Shown: piece by piece, positions 12,602-25,004 of the stretch
Position numbering within the stretch: position 1 is the stretch's first letter
Layout: every line of letters begins with the position of its first letter
Origin: Symsagittifera roscoffensis
Lineage: Eukaryota > Xenacoelomorpha > Acoela > Convolutidae
Length of the DNA stretch: 64,000 bases
Assembly (NCBI RefSeq): GCF_963678635.1
Contig: NC_087063.1
Location: forward strand, 60,024,759 to 60,088,758
Reading direction: 5' to 3'
Made by a program: the position numbers and the translations under genes
Notes under the pieces: model-generated
What the model was told of the DNA's origin: nothing
The model's database searches: none
The model's input: the letters and a program-made list of their open reading frames with translations, nothing else

Positions 12602-12907
12602 TCAGAGACCAGGGGTTTTAGTTGTAAAGTGAAGGAGGGAGGGGGTCCTGATAGCGTCAAAATGGGTATCATCTGGGTAAAAAAACGAGCATTGAAACTC
12701 TGAGAAAGTGGGAATGCGAGCATCTAGTAGTCTCGCCCCTAACCCATTTCTCGCGTATCCTCCAGAAATGGGCGGTCTTCGCAAAGGGTGGTCTTTGTTC
12801 ACAACTTTTGGATTTTCAGGCAAGTCTTCGGGGCAGAGGAACATAATTTTTTGGTCGAGCCGCTTGCCGGTGTATCCATTGCAAACGCAAAGGTGCATCA
12901 CATCCAA
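12602..12907 (-). other. Unidentified open frame in GC-richer patch
   Basis: A 101-codon minus-strand frame in a patch clearly richer in G+C than its surroundings. It reads with Cys-x-Cys-Asn-Gly-Tyr-Thr-Gly near its start (an EGF-like signature) followed by a Pro-rich segment. I do not recognise a family. It could be an exon of an unlocated gene, a transposon remnant or chance. No partner exons were found. Confidence 0.2.
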
Positions 12908-14569
12908 AGATTGAAGACGTATGGTAGTTCGTTCATATATAGAAAAACATACATAGTAGAGCTGGACACAATTATATACTTATACATATCGCAAACTATG
13001 TTTTCTACTTAAATACCGACTTCTTTTCCATGCACTGTCATTTTTTTCTGAATCATTTTAGATTTCCAGCTCAGCACTAAATTTCAAATTTACCTGATAT
13101 CTTTAAAAGGTAAACAAAATTATCGCCAAAAATTTGCATTCTTTGTAGTCTTCAGGCCTGGTAATGTGTTTTTGAGGTTGTTCCGGAACAATTAGCCAGT
13201 CAGATGTAAACAATCCTGCAATGAAATCTGCATCTACAATTGCAATGTGAAGATTTAATACTAGTATCGTATCAATATCGACGCTCAAGGGAGTGAACTA
13301 AGAGCTAGCAACATCTGAAACAAATCGGACCTGCCGTTGCGTAGAGCCAGTTGGCTTTCCCCTGTGGATCTATCCTCTTATTTTTAGCATAATTAGAAAA
13401 CCGCTGTGGTTCCTGTTCACAGCTAGAGACCCATCGAGGGTACTAATTTGATCTCAAAACATCAGAACACGGTGGACATTTTTATGGAGTATTTCAACCA
13501 AGTATTCAAGCCCCTTTTCATTTGAGAATTCAGAGCAGACCCGCAACCCCGCCCAACTTCTTACAAATCTACTTTTCAGTGACTTTTCGTCATTACATTG
13601 ATCATCATCGGTAGATTTTAAAAAGATTCCAGATAACTATTAAGGCTCTAAATTGATCCAGTAAATGTCTTATCCACTAGTTTGGGCTACGGAGCACCTA
13701 TGTGATTGAATGCTTTAACTGAACAGGTAATTATTTTGCGATGACATATCAAATGAAAAACAAACAAAGGGATACCGTATCAAATGATATAGAACAATAA
13801 TCTAAGTCTGACAAAAGGGGTGATCCACTAAAATTCAATGGAACAGGATATTAGCCGAGTTTACGGAACGAGTAAATTGACTTACGGGGATCATTGGAGT
13901 AGCAGTAAGAGTACTTTAATTACGTAGTCTCCCTCCCAATTTTGCTGTCACCCAATTCACTTCTGCCCTTAAAATAGGTCTAGGTGTTCATGATTTTTCA
14001 AATGAGATGTCATTTTGATTATTGCGCTAGAATCGATAATAATTGAAAAATTAGAAAATATTTCAACGTAGTTAATTACAATGGCCATATGCATCAGAAT
14101 TTAACAGAATTTAGAACTTTAAGAAGTATCAACAACAAGGTTTTTTTGCCACAATTTACATGGCCTTAAAAATACCGATCAAACTTCTGATTGAATTGAT
14201 GGGAACATAATTTAGACTATCCCATTCAGTCTCGTTTAAGAAGTCAACTGGAGAAAATAACACAACTCGGTGGGCTCCTTATTCCCATCAGCAGGTTTAG
14301 CTGTCATTAACACCCCTCCATAAATCAATTACTCTCCTCCACAAGAGCCCAGGTGTAGTGGACAGCCGCAGTTTATTACTCGATACATCGTAAATTGTAC
14401 CCTGCTAATTCTCATACAACAATTAGCTAAATAGAAAATAGCAGACCAGTTGATTTCCAGTTTTTTTTGGATACAAGGGACCCAGTTACTGTTACCCAGC
14501 ACGGGTAAGTTAGCTTAAAAATCTTCATTTTAATAGCAGAAATTGATTTGAAATTTCGAATTTTTTTAC

Positions 14570-14930
14570 TCCAAAGGTTTTCATTCAGAAAAACTTCATT
14601 CCGGAGATTTGAAGTTTTTTATTTCGGCGATTTCGAAAAATAATTTTACTGGAGCTCAACTAAAGTTTCATGGCTTATTCTTTTATAATAAGCCTGCTCG
14701 CTTGTTTTAATCGCTCGAAGTTCGACTAAAATTCAAAAATTTCAAACTGGTTTTTCATGACACTGGGGAAAAAAATTTGAAATTTTTAAACGTCATTCGA
14801 ATCACGACTGAGAGGGCTTTAATTTGATATATCGCCGTACCCTTTCCGAAAAAAGAAGAAAAAAACTTGAACACACCCGAATACTAAGTTTTTCCCCATT
14901 TTCAATAGTTGGAACAAAAAGACTGCTAGT
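14570..14930 (+). repeat. Dispersed repeat, copy 2
   Basis: Diverged second copy of the repeat at 10,230-10,700, recognisable from GAGAGGGCTTTAATTTGATA, ACCCGAATACTAAG and TTTTTCCCCATTTTCAATAG followed by TTGGAACAA. No terminal repeats or coding content seen, so the family type is unknown. Confidence 0.55.
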
Positions 14931-15865
14931 ATCAGAGCGCATCGCTGGATATTCTGAAAAGTCAATTTTGGTGAAAAAAACGATACTAGAAATTGCGAAA
15001 ATGAAAAAGTTCGATTTAAAATAGACTAGAACATTCAACACTTAAGCAAAAAAAAAAACAAATAAGTTCCTAAAAAAACAGGCATGTGAAGTGGCAAATA
15101 ACGTCTGCTGTGTCCCTAAGCAAGACCACACTTACACTTGTCTCACGAAAAGCATTACTGAAATTAAGCAATTAGTATTTCTAATCCACGGAATTACTTT
15201 ATGGCTAAGTTTGAAAGGCAGACTGCAATTTAATTCAACTCTTGAACAAATTTCAATTTATGACTAGATCCGCGGGGTGCTGTTAAGGGGGACATCCAAC
15301 AGCTTTTTAATTTCTTTTTCAACTGATATGTTTCGTTAAAAAGCACTCCTTCTTGATACTAAAAGCTTAACCCGCTTAGTAAAAGTAAAATATTCCCTCG
15401 TTCATACATTTTTCAGATCAAGATAATTTAGAAATGCATGAAGCAATTGAAAAATACCTGTAACTTTACAGGACAACTGTTGAGCGACTAATTGTATCAA
15501 TTGAATTTACAAAAACAGTGACTAATTTTAGTTTTCAAACTTAGTCATCGAGTGTTTTTTCTGGCGGCCACTTGATTGATCAGAAAAATCAAACCTTTTT
15601 GCTGTAGAAGTCAACCGGGACATTGATATTCAATTAAATTTTCCGTTCAACAATTTTTCCATCATTGTGTTGAAAAAAGATCAAGGGTCTTTCTTGTTTG
15701 TTGGCAGGTTATATCATTCGACTTTTGTTTCTCAACATTGAAAGCCGGGCAGAATCAAAAACAAAATTACCAAATATCTTCGATTCAAAGAAAACACAAT
15801 TACTTTCATATCCCAATACGTCTGTAATTTCACAACAGTGGTGAAAATAAGTTGCGAGGCAAAAC

Positions 15866-18800
15866 ATGACTTCTTTAACCCCTGATTTCTTCACTTCAAC
15901 CACAAGTGCTCGAAAGAGATTCCTGTTCATCGTAACTTCCGTGCTGTTATGGACCCTTCTTACCCTCGATATCTCCGAGTCTGCATACTCCTATAATTCA
16001 TACACCAACACACGACACAACCGTCTCCCAGCTACTCTCTCTTTCTACCCGGCCGCATCCAATCAGAGCTCGACTTTCTTCCAAGAAGTGAGTGAAGATG
16101 TGGCTGCGTTTGAGTCCAGAGATCCACAAGTTGTGAAGTTTCTAAGCAGCTGTTGTGGTGTGGACATGGCACCCTTGCCTGCTGACTTCAATTCCAGTTT
16201 CAGTTTGAACCAGTGGCCTAGCAGTGCCGTTTCGACATTGGTATTGGACATTCCGAACAGGTAAAAACAACATTGAAAAATCATTATTTTCATCTAAACC
16301 AGACTAATACTTACTTGTCTATGTACGAGAAATATTTTGACAACCGAGGTTTTCAAGCTATATTGCAATTGGATCTTAGAGTCATGCGAATTTTTATCTA
16401 ATTTTGTCAAAAAGTAAGGCCACAAAAAACCAGCAATTTTACGCAGCTTGTCTCTTTCAGGTACTTCCAAAGCGACACATCAGCCAGACTTCTAGCCAGG
16501 GCCAATTTGTCGATAGAAGCTAAGTCACACTTCATCCAGTTAATGAATGACGCATACGTGACTGACGTCATCAGAGCATTGACAGGGTCACCGATCAACA
16601 CAATCCGGTTCCCGGTGATCAAGTTCGCCCTGCTGCAGAAGATCATTAAGGGCAGAGTTTCCACTGTCATCACATGGTCAGACTTCAACAAACTGGCTAC
16701 TTCTGGTATTTTGCACAAGTACGTAATTTTGATTTGCCTTAGTACTGTTTCTTTTTCAGCTTTGCCGAATATGCTTTGGTTTTAAACAGCAAAAATAATT
16801 TTGCACTTTCTTCGAAAATTATACCAGGTAATCTCCCATATCTGGTGATCTCCAACGAAAAAGTTTGTTTACTTAAATTTATTTTACATTGAACTCTTGT
16901 ATTATATATGCATGAAAACAATTTATTTACAGGAGAGACTGTTTTGAAAACGGAGTCTTGGCAGAATTTTATGTTTTGTTTGAACTATTGAAGTCGAAAT
17001 TGCTTCAGGTTCTTCAGTCAGGGTCTGGACATCAACTCAGTGACAACAGTCGTGAACAACGAGGTCAAACTCAACCTGATCTCTCAGATCTTGCAGCAGG
17101 GTGAACGAATCATCGGAGAATACATCCGGAAACCCGTCTGTCGCATTCTACTGGATCACATTTTCAGGATGAAGAACTACCAGCCTATTTCGTCATGGCA
17201 AAGCAAGGATACCCTGTTCTCAATCAGCCCTTACATTGAGTGCCTGGAACCCCAAATGTTACCAGAGAAGGAAAAGTACGGAAACTGGGTTCAGTTGTTC
17301 TCGTATATTGCAGTGAGTCATGAAATAGATCCAGCAACGTGTCTGCAGCTCCTGCATAAACTAGACTCCCACTCGTGGAGTCGAATCACAAGTGAGACCA
17401 AATTTTTATGTCTGAGGTTCGCGCCTCCTCAAATAGCGGTCAATCTTTTATGGCACTGGGAGCAAAAGTACGAAACCGAATTGGCATTGAATGGAATCAT
17501 GGTATCCATGCAAGACATGGCACTACAGAACACTCTGAAGCGCGAGAAACTTGTGGATCTGAGTCTGGTGAAGCGAAACGAGGACTTGTTTCAACTTGTC
17601 ACCTCAGTCTACCTGCATCTTTTGAACTACGAAGAAACTCAATCACTTTACGGAATGTATTATGTTGCACTAAAGTGGAACAAAATACCAATAACAAGTG
17701 TCCAGAAATTGGATCCCAGATCACTGAAACAAACACAGGAATACATAAAAGATCACCGACTGTCGCCTCAAAGCCAGTGGAGCGAAAAAGACTTGCAAAC
17801 CCTGGGAGCGCTTGTTACAGGACTATCTGCTGATGAAATCACTCAGAATCATCTCAAGTATTTCTTCAAGCAGGGCAACGAGTTTATCAAACACCTGTCA
17901 GTTCCAACGAATGTCAAACTTATATCGCTCATTAGGAAAGAGTTGCCGAGGATCAGTGACGGACTGCGATTGGCGAACATACGGGAATATGATATGGGCA
18001 TGTTGAACTATTTGTCGGCACACGACTTACAAAAAATCATTCAGAGCACATTTGAGAGCGGTTACTATTCATATAACTCTGCACAAGATCGAATTGAAGA
18101 ACGGCTTCCAACTGAACTACTGAACAAAAAATGGGACACAAGAATAAGCTGTATAATCTACGATAACGTAATGCAAACAATCGGTGACTCATTACCGCCG
18201 GATGAGCTGAACGAAAACAGAGTTGCGCTGACTGGTCCTATGTCAGAGAGCATTGGTCCAATTTTATTGGGAGCTAACTATAAGGACTTTTTGGATGTCA
18301 GGTACTCTGAGTGGCTTTCTGTCATCAACAGTTTCCAGTTTTTCCTGGACAAAAACCAAATAATGTCTCGAGGTTTGGCACAAACATTGGCAACATACTT
18401 TCACAAAGTATCAAATGATTTGTTCGGCCCAAACAAGGCATCTGAAAGACACATGGAACCCAGTTTCAGGATAGAAGTCCACTTATTAGGAGGCAGAGTT
18501 TTACGCGAAGTCGATCCAAAATTTTTCTTTAACGTACCTGCCTATCTTTGCCGAGAAGCCGTAAGCATGATTGGTGAACTCAAAGACAACATTATGCTGC
18601 CACGAAAGATGCGACAGCAAATAGTTGCTATCTACTTAAACCACTGTCGTAGATCACCAGAACTGGACTTCGTTGACCTCGTAAGTTTAGGATCTCTCAT
18701 TTGCGATATTCCAGCGGAGTTCCTCCGAACGAGAGCCAATCAGACTTTGCTTCGAGAAAGAGTACACTACTTCAAACAGTGCTCCTTGAGCCGACTCCAA

Positions 18801-20414
18801 GGAGAAGTTATCAAAAATCTATTGCCGAAACCGGTTATGTCATACGAAAACATTCTGAATCTCCAATCAGCAATGTGTTCGTTTATGAATGCAAAAGACT
18901 TGATGCTGTTGAATGATACCGCGAAAACAGATCTGGTGCCCGCTATGCCGTTCATTTGGAAGCAACAACCCGAATTATTCTCTAACAAAATCCGATATAG
19001 CAAACTTCTTTGGGATCCAGAGATGGCTTTCTTGGAAGGTTTGGATTTGCAAAGTCAGCAGCAGCTGGGATCTTGCATTCGAACAACAGCTTGGGTCTAT
19101 GCTACTGATTTTAAACATGAACATAGCTATTATTATCAGAAAGATTGTGCGCCTGATCACGTTGCAGCCACAAACACTCTTAAAAAAGACAAGGACTCCC
19201 CTATTACAGTACTAACATGCGCTGAGTTGAAAGATCTTGGCGCAGGCATTGCTGTTCTACCGCAGGAATACTTCGAGAAACTAAACCCTTGTCAATTGAA
19301 AAGATGCATTTTCTATCTTACAACACATCCCTATGTACAAGATTCGACCAAACAGAAGTTGTTGAAACTGATTGAATTGGCTATCCAAAAACAGCACGCA
19401 ACTAACGATTCTCTGGCGACTTTCGCGACTTGGTCTCGCTCTCTTCTGTGGTACGACCTTCCAGTTCTGACGTCATTCATGTCGCCTAAAGAATACCATC
19501 TTTTGCCGACAGAATCGGATTTTCTATACCTGGTACAGAGAACACTACCCGGAGAAACTACCACCACATACCAGTTACTTGAGTACCTTTTCAGTCGATA
19601 TTTGAACTTGCTCAACCGCAAACAACTTACAGTTACTGAAGTTTCCACTCTTGGAAATATTTTATGCGGTTCAACTATTAAATCATTCTCTGATAGAGTT
19701 ATGTTCACAACTAAGACAACTATAGCAAGTATTCTTCCCGATGATTTCAGGTCCTCGCTACACTTGCTTGGAAACCTTTCGGCGTGCTCTTCGGCTCAAT
19801 TTGCCGAACTCGCCAAGTTTTATGAGTCATCATATACAGGAAGCGAGCCGTACAGCAGAGTCGACATAATTGACCTGAACTTAATTATGTCTACAGCCAG
19901 TGAGACATTGCTAAACTCTTTGGAACGAGATCAACTGAAAATGATAAATTGCGAGACTATCCGAAGAATTCCTGAGGATACTTTCAAACAGCTGGGTCAA
20001 CTATTCTTTCTCAGACTCTCGCCCGAACAAATAAGGTGTTTCACACCAGCTCAGTGGAAACATGTGAAACAGTACAAGTTACGGATAGTGAACAACAATC
20101 TTTGCTCTCAATTCAAGTTCTCAGATAGTGTATTCACATGTCTGGTCACTGGAAATGAATTCAAGGGATCCTACAATGATGCGGATGATTCCGACCAGGA
20201 TACACTACCGGACTATGACGTAGAGCCGTTTGGGCAAACAGACGAACAAATCACGGAATTTGACGTTGAAGGGGCTATTGACTCAAGCATTACAGTACAA
20301 AGCCATTACCCACTAACAGATTTGCATTATGTCACTGTTGGCGCACATGGTTTGAGCGCAAATTTTGTCAATATTTTCATAATTTATTGCACACTTTTTT
20401 TCCTATTGAGCTGA
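15866..20414 (+). CDS. Mesothelin/stereocilin/otoancorin-like GPI-type surface protein
   Basis: Three coding exons: 15,866-16,260, 16,461-16,718 and 17,009-20,414, joined in phase (AG|G and AA|G codons, each with GT..AG introns of 200 and 290 bp) to give 1,352 aa. The start is the ATG before a strong signal-peptide-like stretch (about residues 15-40, FLFIVTSVLLWTLLTL). The body is alpha-helical with repeated leucine-rich segments such as LGALVTGLSADEI, VSLGSLICDIPAEFL and VSTLGNILCGSTI, the G-x-L-x-C/G-x-(S/I)-x-x-x-(I/F) pattern I associate with the stereocilin/mesothelin/otoancorin superfamily of helical-repeat extracellular proteins. The protein ends in a hydrophobic tail (VNIFIIYCTLFFLLS) with nothing after it, as expected of a GPI-attachment signal. 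An AATAAA lies 335 nt after the stop. Family membership is from pattern memory; adhesion or matrix anchoring is inference. Confidence 0.65.
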
Positions 20415-20748
20415 TATAACCTGTTAATATCTGATTGTTATAACATTTTAATGTGATGGTTTGTAGAATTTTTAATTAATTTAGAAACAAAAATTTGATT
20501 TAAATAGTTAATTCACAATTTGTATGCACTTGAAATTTATCTTGATTATTACTATGATACCGGAGTGAGAATCTTGAGAGAATTTACACCTATTTTGACA
20601 TTTGTAAGATCCCATATCGTATAATTTACTCACAAAACTTTGGAAAGAGACCAAACAAACAACAGAAAGCCCCGAAAATGGATGCCCCGAAAATGCATGT
20701 AACAATTACACAGAAAATATTGATTATAGCTGATCTACAAAAACTAAT

Positions 20749-20754
20749 AATAAA
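20749..20754 (+). terminator. Poly(A) signal AATAAA for mesothelin-like gene
   Basis: Canonical AATAAA 335 nt downstream of the stop codon at 20,412-20,414, on the same strand; the first clear one found after the gene. Confidence 0.5.
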
Positions 20755-21959
20755 GCATTTTTTTCGGAAATTCTTGTCTCGGTCAATTTAATCGATCATA
20801 ACGCTTTCAGGGTTATGAATAAACTCTTCAAAGCGCGCATAATTTAGTCCAGAACATGGAAAGCTCTCATAAGTTAGTCCAAAACATGGACAATTTTCAA
20901 ACCCCCAGAACTTTACAAAAATTTATTGGAGGCAAAATATCTTTTTACTTTTGAACTCAGGAAGTTAACAACTTCAATGGGGTGTAAATAACTTTTGTTG
21001 AAAATTATTATTTCGATCGGTGAAAATTGACTAAATAAAAAAAACCCACCGAGCATAAATATTCCGTTTTGTTCAAAATTCGGATTCGGAACAAAATCTA
21101 TATTTTCAAGTGACACAAAAAAGTCCCATTGTCATATTACCATATCTTTATCTGTCGAAAAGAGCCTGAAAGAGCACACACAAACCAAGTCATCTAAATC
21201 AACCTTATTTTCTTTTTAAATTTCATTTAACAAAATGGACTCTGTAGTTGATCCTTATCACAAAAATAAAGATTCTTAATTTTATAAAGATAAATAACAA
21301 TTTTAATTTAAAACATTTTTCCAAATATTCAAAAATCAAACGATTCAAAAAAACCATACAAATAGGGAAATTTTATCAGTTTAAACTGTCAATTCTTTTA
21401 CTACAAAATGTTTGTCAATCTACAGTGATGATTCAAATTATCCAGACGAATTGCACAAGACTTGAAGGTTAAAACACATTTTTCTCACACTGCGTTGAAT
21501 TTACGTGAAAATGATTAAGACAAAATTTCCATAGAATTTCAGCAAAAATATCATGGTACAATTTGTTTTGCAAAATTCGGACCCAAAACTGTACCCCAAT
21601 TCTGGATCATTTTTGGTTTTTATAGTACATCAAAATTTACGTCAGAAATACCAGGTCAAATACTGATAAAACTAAATCAAAAAGAACCTCTTACGCAGCA
21701 CAAACAAAACTCAAGATGAATATTATCTGAAACAATTTGCGCAAATGCTTAAAAATTGTTTTTAAATAAAAAATGGGTGTTTCATGTAGTAAGTTGACAT
21801 TTTTTGTCTATAGAACAAAAACAATTTATTTTGAATTATTTTTGAGATAATAATCTTCTTACATTATATAAGACTTCTAGGAAGCTCACGTTGGTATAGT
21901 TATATCAGCATTTGACTCGGTATTTTTTGACTGACTAAAAAAATCAAAAAAGATTCAAT
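20755..21959. other. Intergenic with left flank of repeat cluster
   Basis: AT-rich and without recognisable genes. The segment at about 21,225-21,335 is a diverged direct repeat of 23,562-23,690 (shared landmarks GTAGTTGA-CCTTATCACAA and AATAACAATTTTA), so it marks the left border of the repeat-rich block. Confidence 0.5.
21225..21335 (+). repeat. Direct repeat, left copy
   Basis: Diverged direct copy of 23,562-23,690. The pair encloses the whole fold-back cluster, so it may be a terminal or target-related repeat of a larger element. Anchors: GACTCTGTAGTTGATCCTTA here, GACTCAGTAGTTGAACCTTA in the right copy. Confidence 0.6.
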
Positions 21960-22995
21960 TTTGAGGTAAAAATTTGGGCTTGAAATTCGCAAAACATTTT
22001 GCACAAAATTACTTCTACTAAAATTCTAAACAAGCACTGTTATTATCGTTTGATCACTTAAAGTCCACACAATTAAAAAACCTGTTTTAAATTTCAAATT
22101 TTAATTTTTTTTTTTCGTATAAATTAAGTCAACACTGTATATCAATCTATCACTATAACCTTATAAATCAAGTCAATTTCATATTTCACCCTAGTCTCAC
22201 ATAAGCTCTAATTTTTATGAACAGCGAATATTTGTGGAGACACTATTTTGAAAATGTTACACTATTTAAGCTATTGTCATCGTTTTCCAATCCGCAACCC
22301 CCAGTTAGCTCAACCTCATGCCCCTCCTCAAAACTTTATTTCCTCACTTTTGATCTGCTTTTCAAATAGTTTTTGGATTCTGAACAGTCTAAGCTATTTT
22401 CAGCGCGATTGGCAAATCTTGTTTTTTATAACTGTTAGGACCAAAAAAAAAACACTTTCAGCATCCGTTTATTGTCACAACTTAATAATGCTAACAAATA
22501 GTTTCAGTGTTTTTTTTGGTCTTAGCAGATAAAAAAAACAAGCTTTGCCAATCGCGCTGAACTTAGCACAGAATGTTCAGAGCACAAAAACTAATTGAAA
22601 TGCTGATCAAAAAAAAAGAAATAAACTTTTTGGGAGGGCATGAGTTTGAGGTAACTGGGGGTTGCGGATTGGAAAACGTAGTCAAAAGCCTAAATAATGT
22701 AGCATTTTCAAACTAGTGTCTCCATAGGTATTCGATGTTCATGATAAAAAACAGAGTTTATGTGAGACTAGGATGAAGCCATGAAATTGACTTGATTTAT
22801 AATGTTATAGTGATAGATTGATATAGTGTTGATTTAACTTATCCGAAAAAAAAGCTTAAAGTTTGAATTGTAAAAAAGCATTTTTTCAATTGGGTTGACT
22901 TTTAGTGAAAACACAAAAATAACAGAACTTGCTTAGAATTATAGTAGAAGTAATTTGGAGCAAAATTTTTTGCGAATTTTGAGCCCAAAATTTTA
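21960..22995. repeat. Fold-back element, about 0.5-kb inverted arms
   Basis: Left arm about 21,960-22,455 and right arm about 22,505-22,995 are imperfect inverted copies around a loop of roughly 50 bp. Good anchor pairs are TTTTCCAATCCGCAACCCCC (22,283 on) against GGGGGTTGCGGATTGGAAAA (about 22,657), and GCGCGATTGGCAAA against TTTGCCAATCGCGC near the centre. Arms are diverged by scattered substitutions and indels. No transposase or clean target duplication seen; this looks like an old fold-back/MITE-type element. Confidence 0.8.
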
Positions 22996-23405
22996 CTTTG
23001 AATCAAACTATTTTTTATTGATGGTATCAAGTACTAATTGTGAGTTTCTATTTCTTCAACTGATTTGGAAGCCCTTATTCTTTCAAAAAAATTTCGATAA
23101 GATTGAGTTTGGTATTTTGTTAAAAAAAGTTAGCATCCACAGTCGAAACAAATAATCAAACCAGCATAGCACGGTGCACTAAACTTAGGACAGAACATCT
23201 TTTTAAAAAAAACTAATTTCGAAGTTGTGAAAAAGGACTAAAAAATTTAAGAAAGAAACCGAGTTCGGACTGAAATATTCATTTGAAGTTTTATTCTTAT
23301 CTAAACTCTTTTGAACGAATAAAAGCTTCCAAATCAATTGAACAAATAAAAGCTCACAATTAGTACTTGATACAATCAATGAAAAATAATTAGATTTTAA
23401 CGAGG
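22985..23405. repeat. Second inverted repeat adjoining the fold-back
   Basis: The segment 22,985-23,120 reappears inverted at about 23,265-23,405. Anchors are ATCAAGTACTAATTGTGAG at about 23,027 and CTCACAATTAGTACTTGAT at about 23,352. Together with the preceding palindrome this produces nested inverted repeats over 1.4 kb. Confidence 0.7.
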
Positions 23406-23561
23406 AATCAAAAAACTGCATAAGCATATTACCTTACTTTTAGAGTTTTCTGTCACATTAGAGGAATTCATTAAGCGAAAAACCATGTTAACTGGAACAT
23501 CTTTGAGCAAACATAAACATAATCAGATTTATCAAACCTAATTTTTTGAAAGATAACTGTC

Positions 23562-23690
23562 ATTTACCAAAAAAGACTCAGTAGTTGAACCTTATCACAA
23601 CTGTAAAAAATTCTTAATTTCGTGAAGATGAATAACAATTTTATTTGAAAAAGAATTTTTCCTATGAAAAATTTTCAATTTTTTCCAACC
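23562..23690 (+). repeat. Direct repeat, right copy
   Basis: Right partner of 21,225-21,335, same orientation, including TTCTTAATTT and AATAACAATTTTA blocks in order. Confidence 0.6.
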
Positions 23691-23699
23691 TTTTTAATC

Positions 23700-24990
23700 A
23701 ACCTTATCAAGCGATGATAATTCGCCTCATTTCAAGTTACTTCGTAGCATGAATTCGTTTGCAAAAGGTCGCTCGTTGAAGCAAAACATAGCGCAATAAG
23801 GCTATTTTGTTTCTATATAGCGCAAAAAATCAAAAACTTGTGGATCGCATCGCAAGAACCAAACACTTTTCAAAGCAGGCTCAGCCAGCGATGAAAATTT
23901 GAACTAAATGAATTGTTTTGAAAAGTGCGAATGGCTTTTTTAATCAACCTTATCAAGCAATCAAACTTCCGATTAAAAAAATCAAGCAACTTTATAGCTA
24001 GAATCTGTTTGCAAAAAAAAAGTAGTTTGCAAATACATCAAGCAATGAAATTCTATTTCAAATCACGTTTTAGCCAGAATCGGTTCGCAAATGAAATGTT
24101 TCAAGTCATATCATCAAGCGCTGATTCTTCGAAATTTTAAGGTAGCAAAAGCGATGCTAATTAGTATTTTTTTGAATTACTTCATAGCATGGATGAGTTT
24201 GCAAGAGGTAGCTCTATAAAGCAAACTATCAAACATTGAGGATTTAATGTATTACTTTATAGCGACGGAAGTTTGAAATACTTCAAGTTTTTTAAAAGCA
24301 CGAGCCAATTTCTAAAAAAATCTCTATGAGTCAAATCGCTTCGCAAAAATTTATGTAATTACCAGGCAAGCTCATTGAGCAATGATATTTCAAAATAAAG
24401 CCATTTTTGTAATAGTAGAGTTTTTTTCGCAAAAAATTGGAGGTTATCTAAGCAAGCTAATCAAGCAGTGAAACTATAAAATACATCAATTAGTCTTAAA
24501 GCTCGGAGAGTAGCCCAAACACTCGCGTAAATCATGAAGCAATGAAAATACATTTCAAATTACTTCAGAGCGCGAATTGGTTTTCTAATCAATTTCGTCA
24601 TGCTCTCAAACTTCCAGATATCTCAATTTACGCCACAGCATGAAACCGTTTGCTACTTATGAAGCATTGAAACTTTATTTTCTGTTGCTTTATAGCGCAA
24701 CATTTCGAGAAAGATCGGATCCTTAAAAACATTTCCTAAGCAAGCTTAGAAAGCGACAAAAATTTGAAATACTTTCAGTTGTTTGATAGCGCAAATGAGT
24801 TCGCTTAAATCCAAACGTTTTCTATAAAACTTAAAAATGATTTTAATTATATTTAATTTGATAACTCGTCCGATACAAATGAACTTTTCTAAAAAAAGTT
24901 AATCAAACACTGAACCTTGACTTATTTCAAGATATTTCACAGCGCAAATAAAGCTCAGTTTTTCTCTCTCATTCGAACAGTTAGCTGGAA
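23700..24990 (+). repeat. Degenerate tandem array (ATCAAGCAATGAAA type)
   Basis: Loosely periodic repeats of roughly 80-120 bp built from the phrases TCAAGC(A/G)ATGA, AATTACTTCATAGC(A/G), and GAAT(C/T)(G/C)GTTTGCAAA. Examples lie at about 23,706, 23,955, 24,037, 24,110, 24,390, 24,537 and 24,640. The units are too diverged for a precise consensus by eye. A similar array in apparent reverse orientation lies at 33,990-35,900. Confidence 0.6.
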
Positions 24991-25004
24991 AAAACTTTTC
25001 AGTA

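Larger units (their letters stand above)
10166..15865. other. Intergenic, no confident gene
   Basis: AT-rich, no splice-consistent reading frames recognised. It contains a dispersed repeat at 10,230-10,700 that recurs at 14,570-14,930, a tRNA-like relic at 11,928-12,006, and a GC-richer patch at 12,600-12,910 with one unexplained minus-strand open frame. Otherwise I see only scattered homopolymer runs. Confidence 0.6.

Noticed and set aside
12262-12723. A 153-codon minus-strand open frame
   Set aside because: It overlaps the other minus-strand frame at 12,602-12,907, has no recognisable motif and low-complexity Leu/Phe/Tyr composition.
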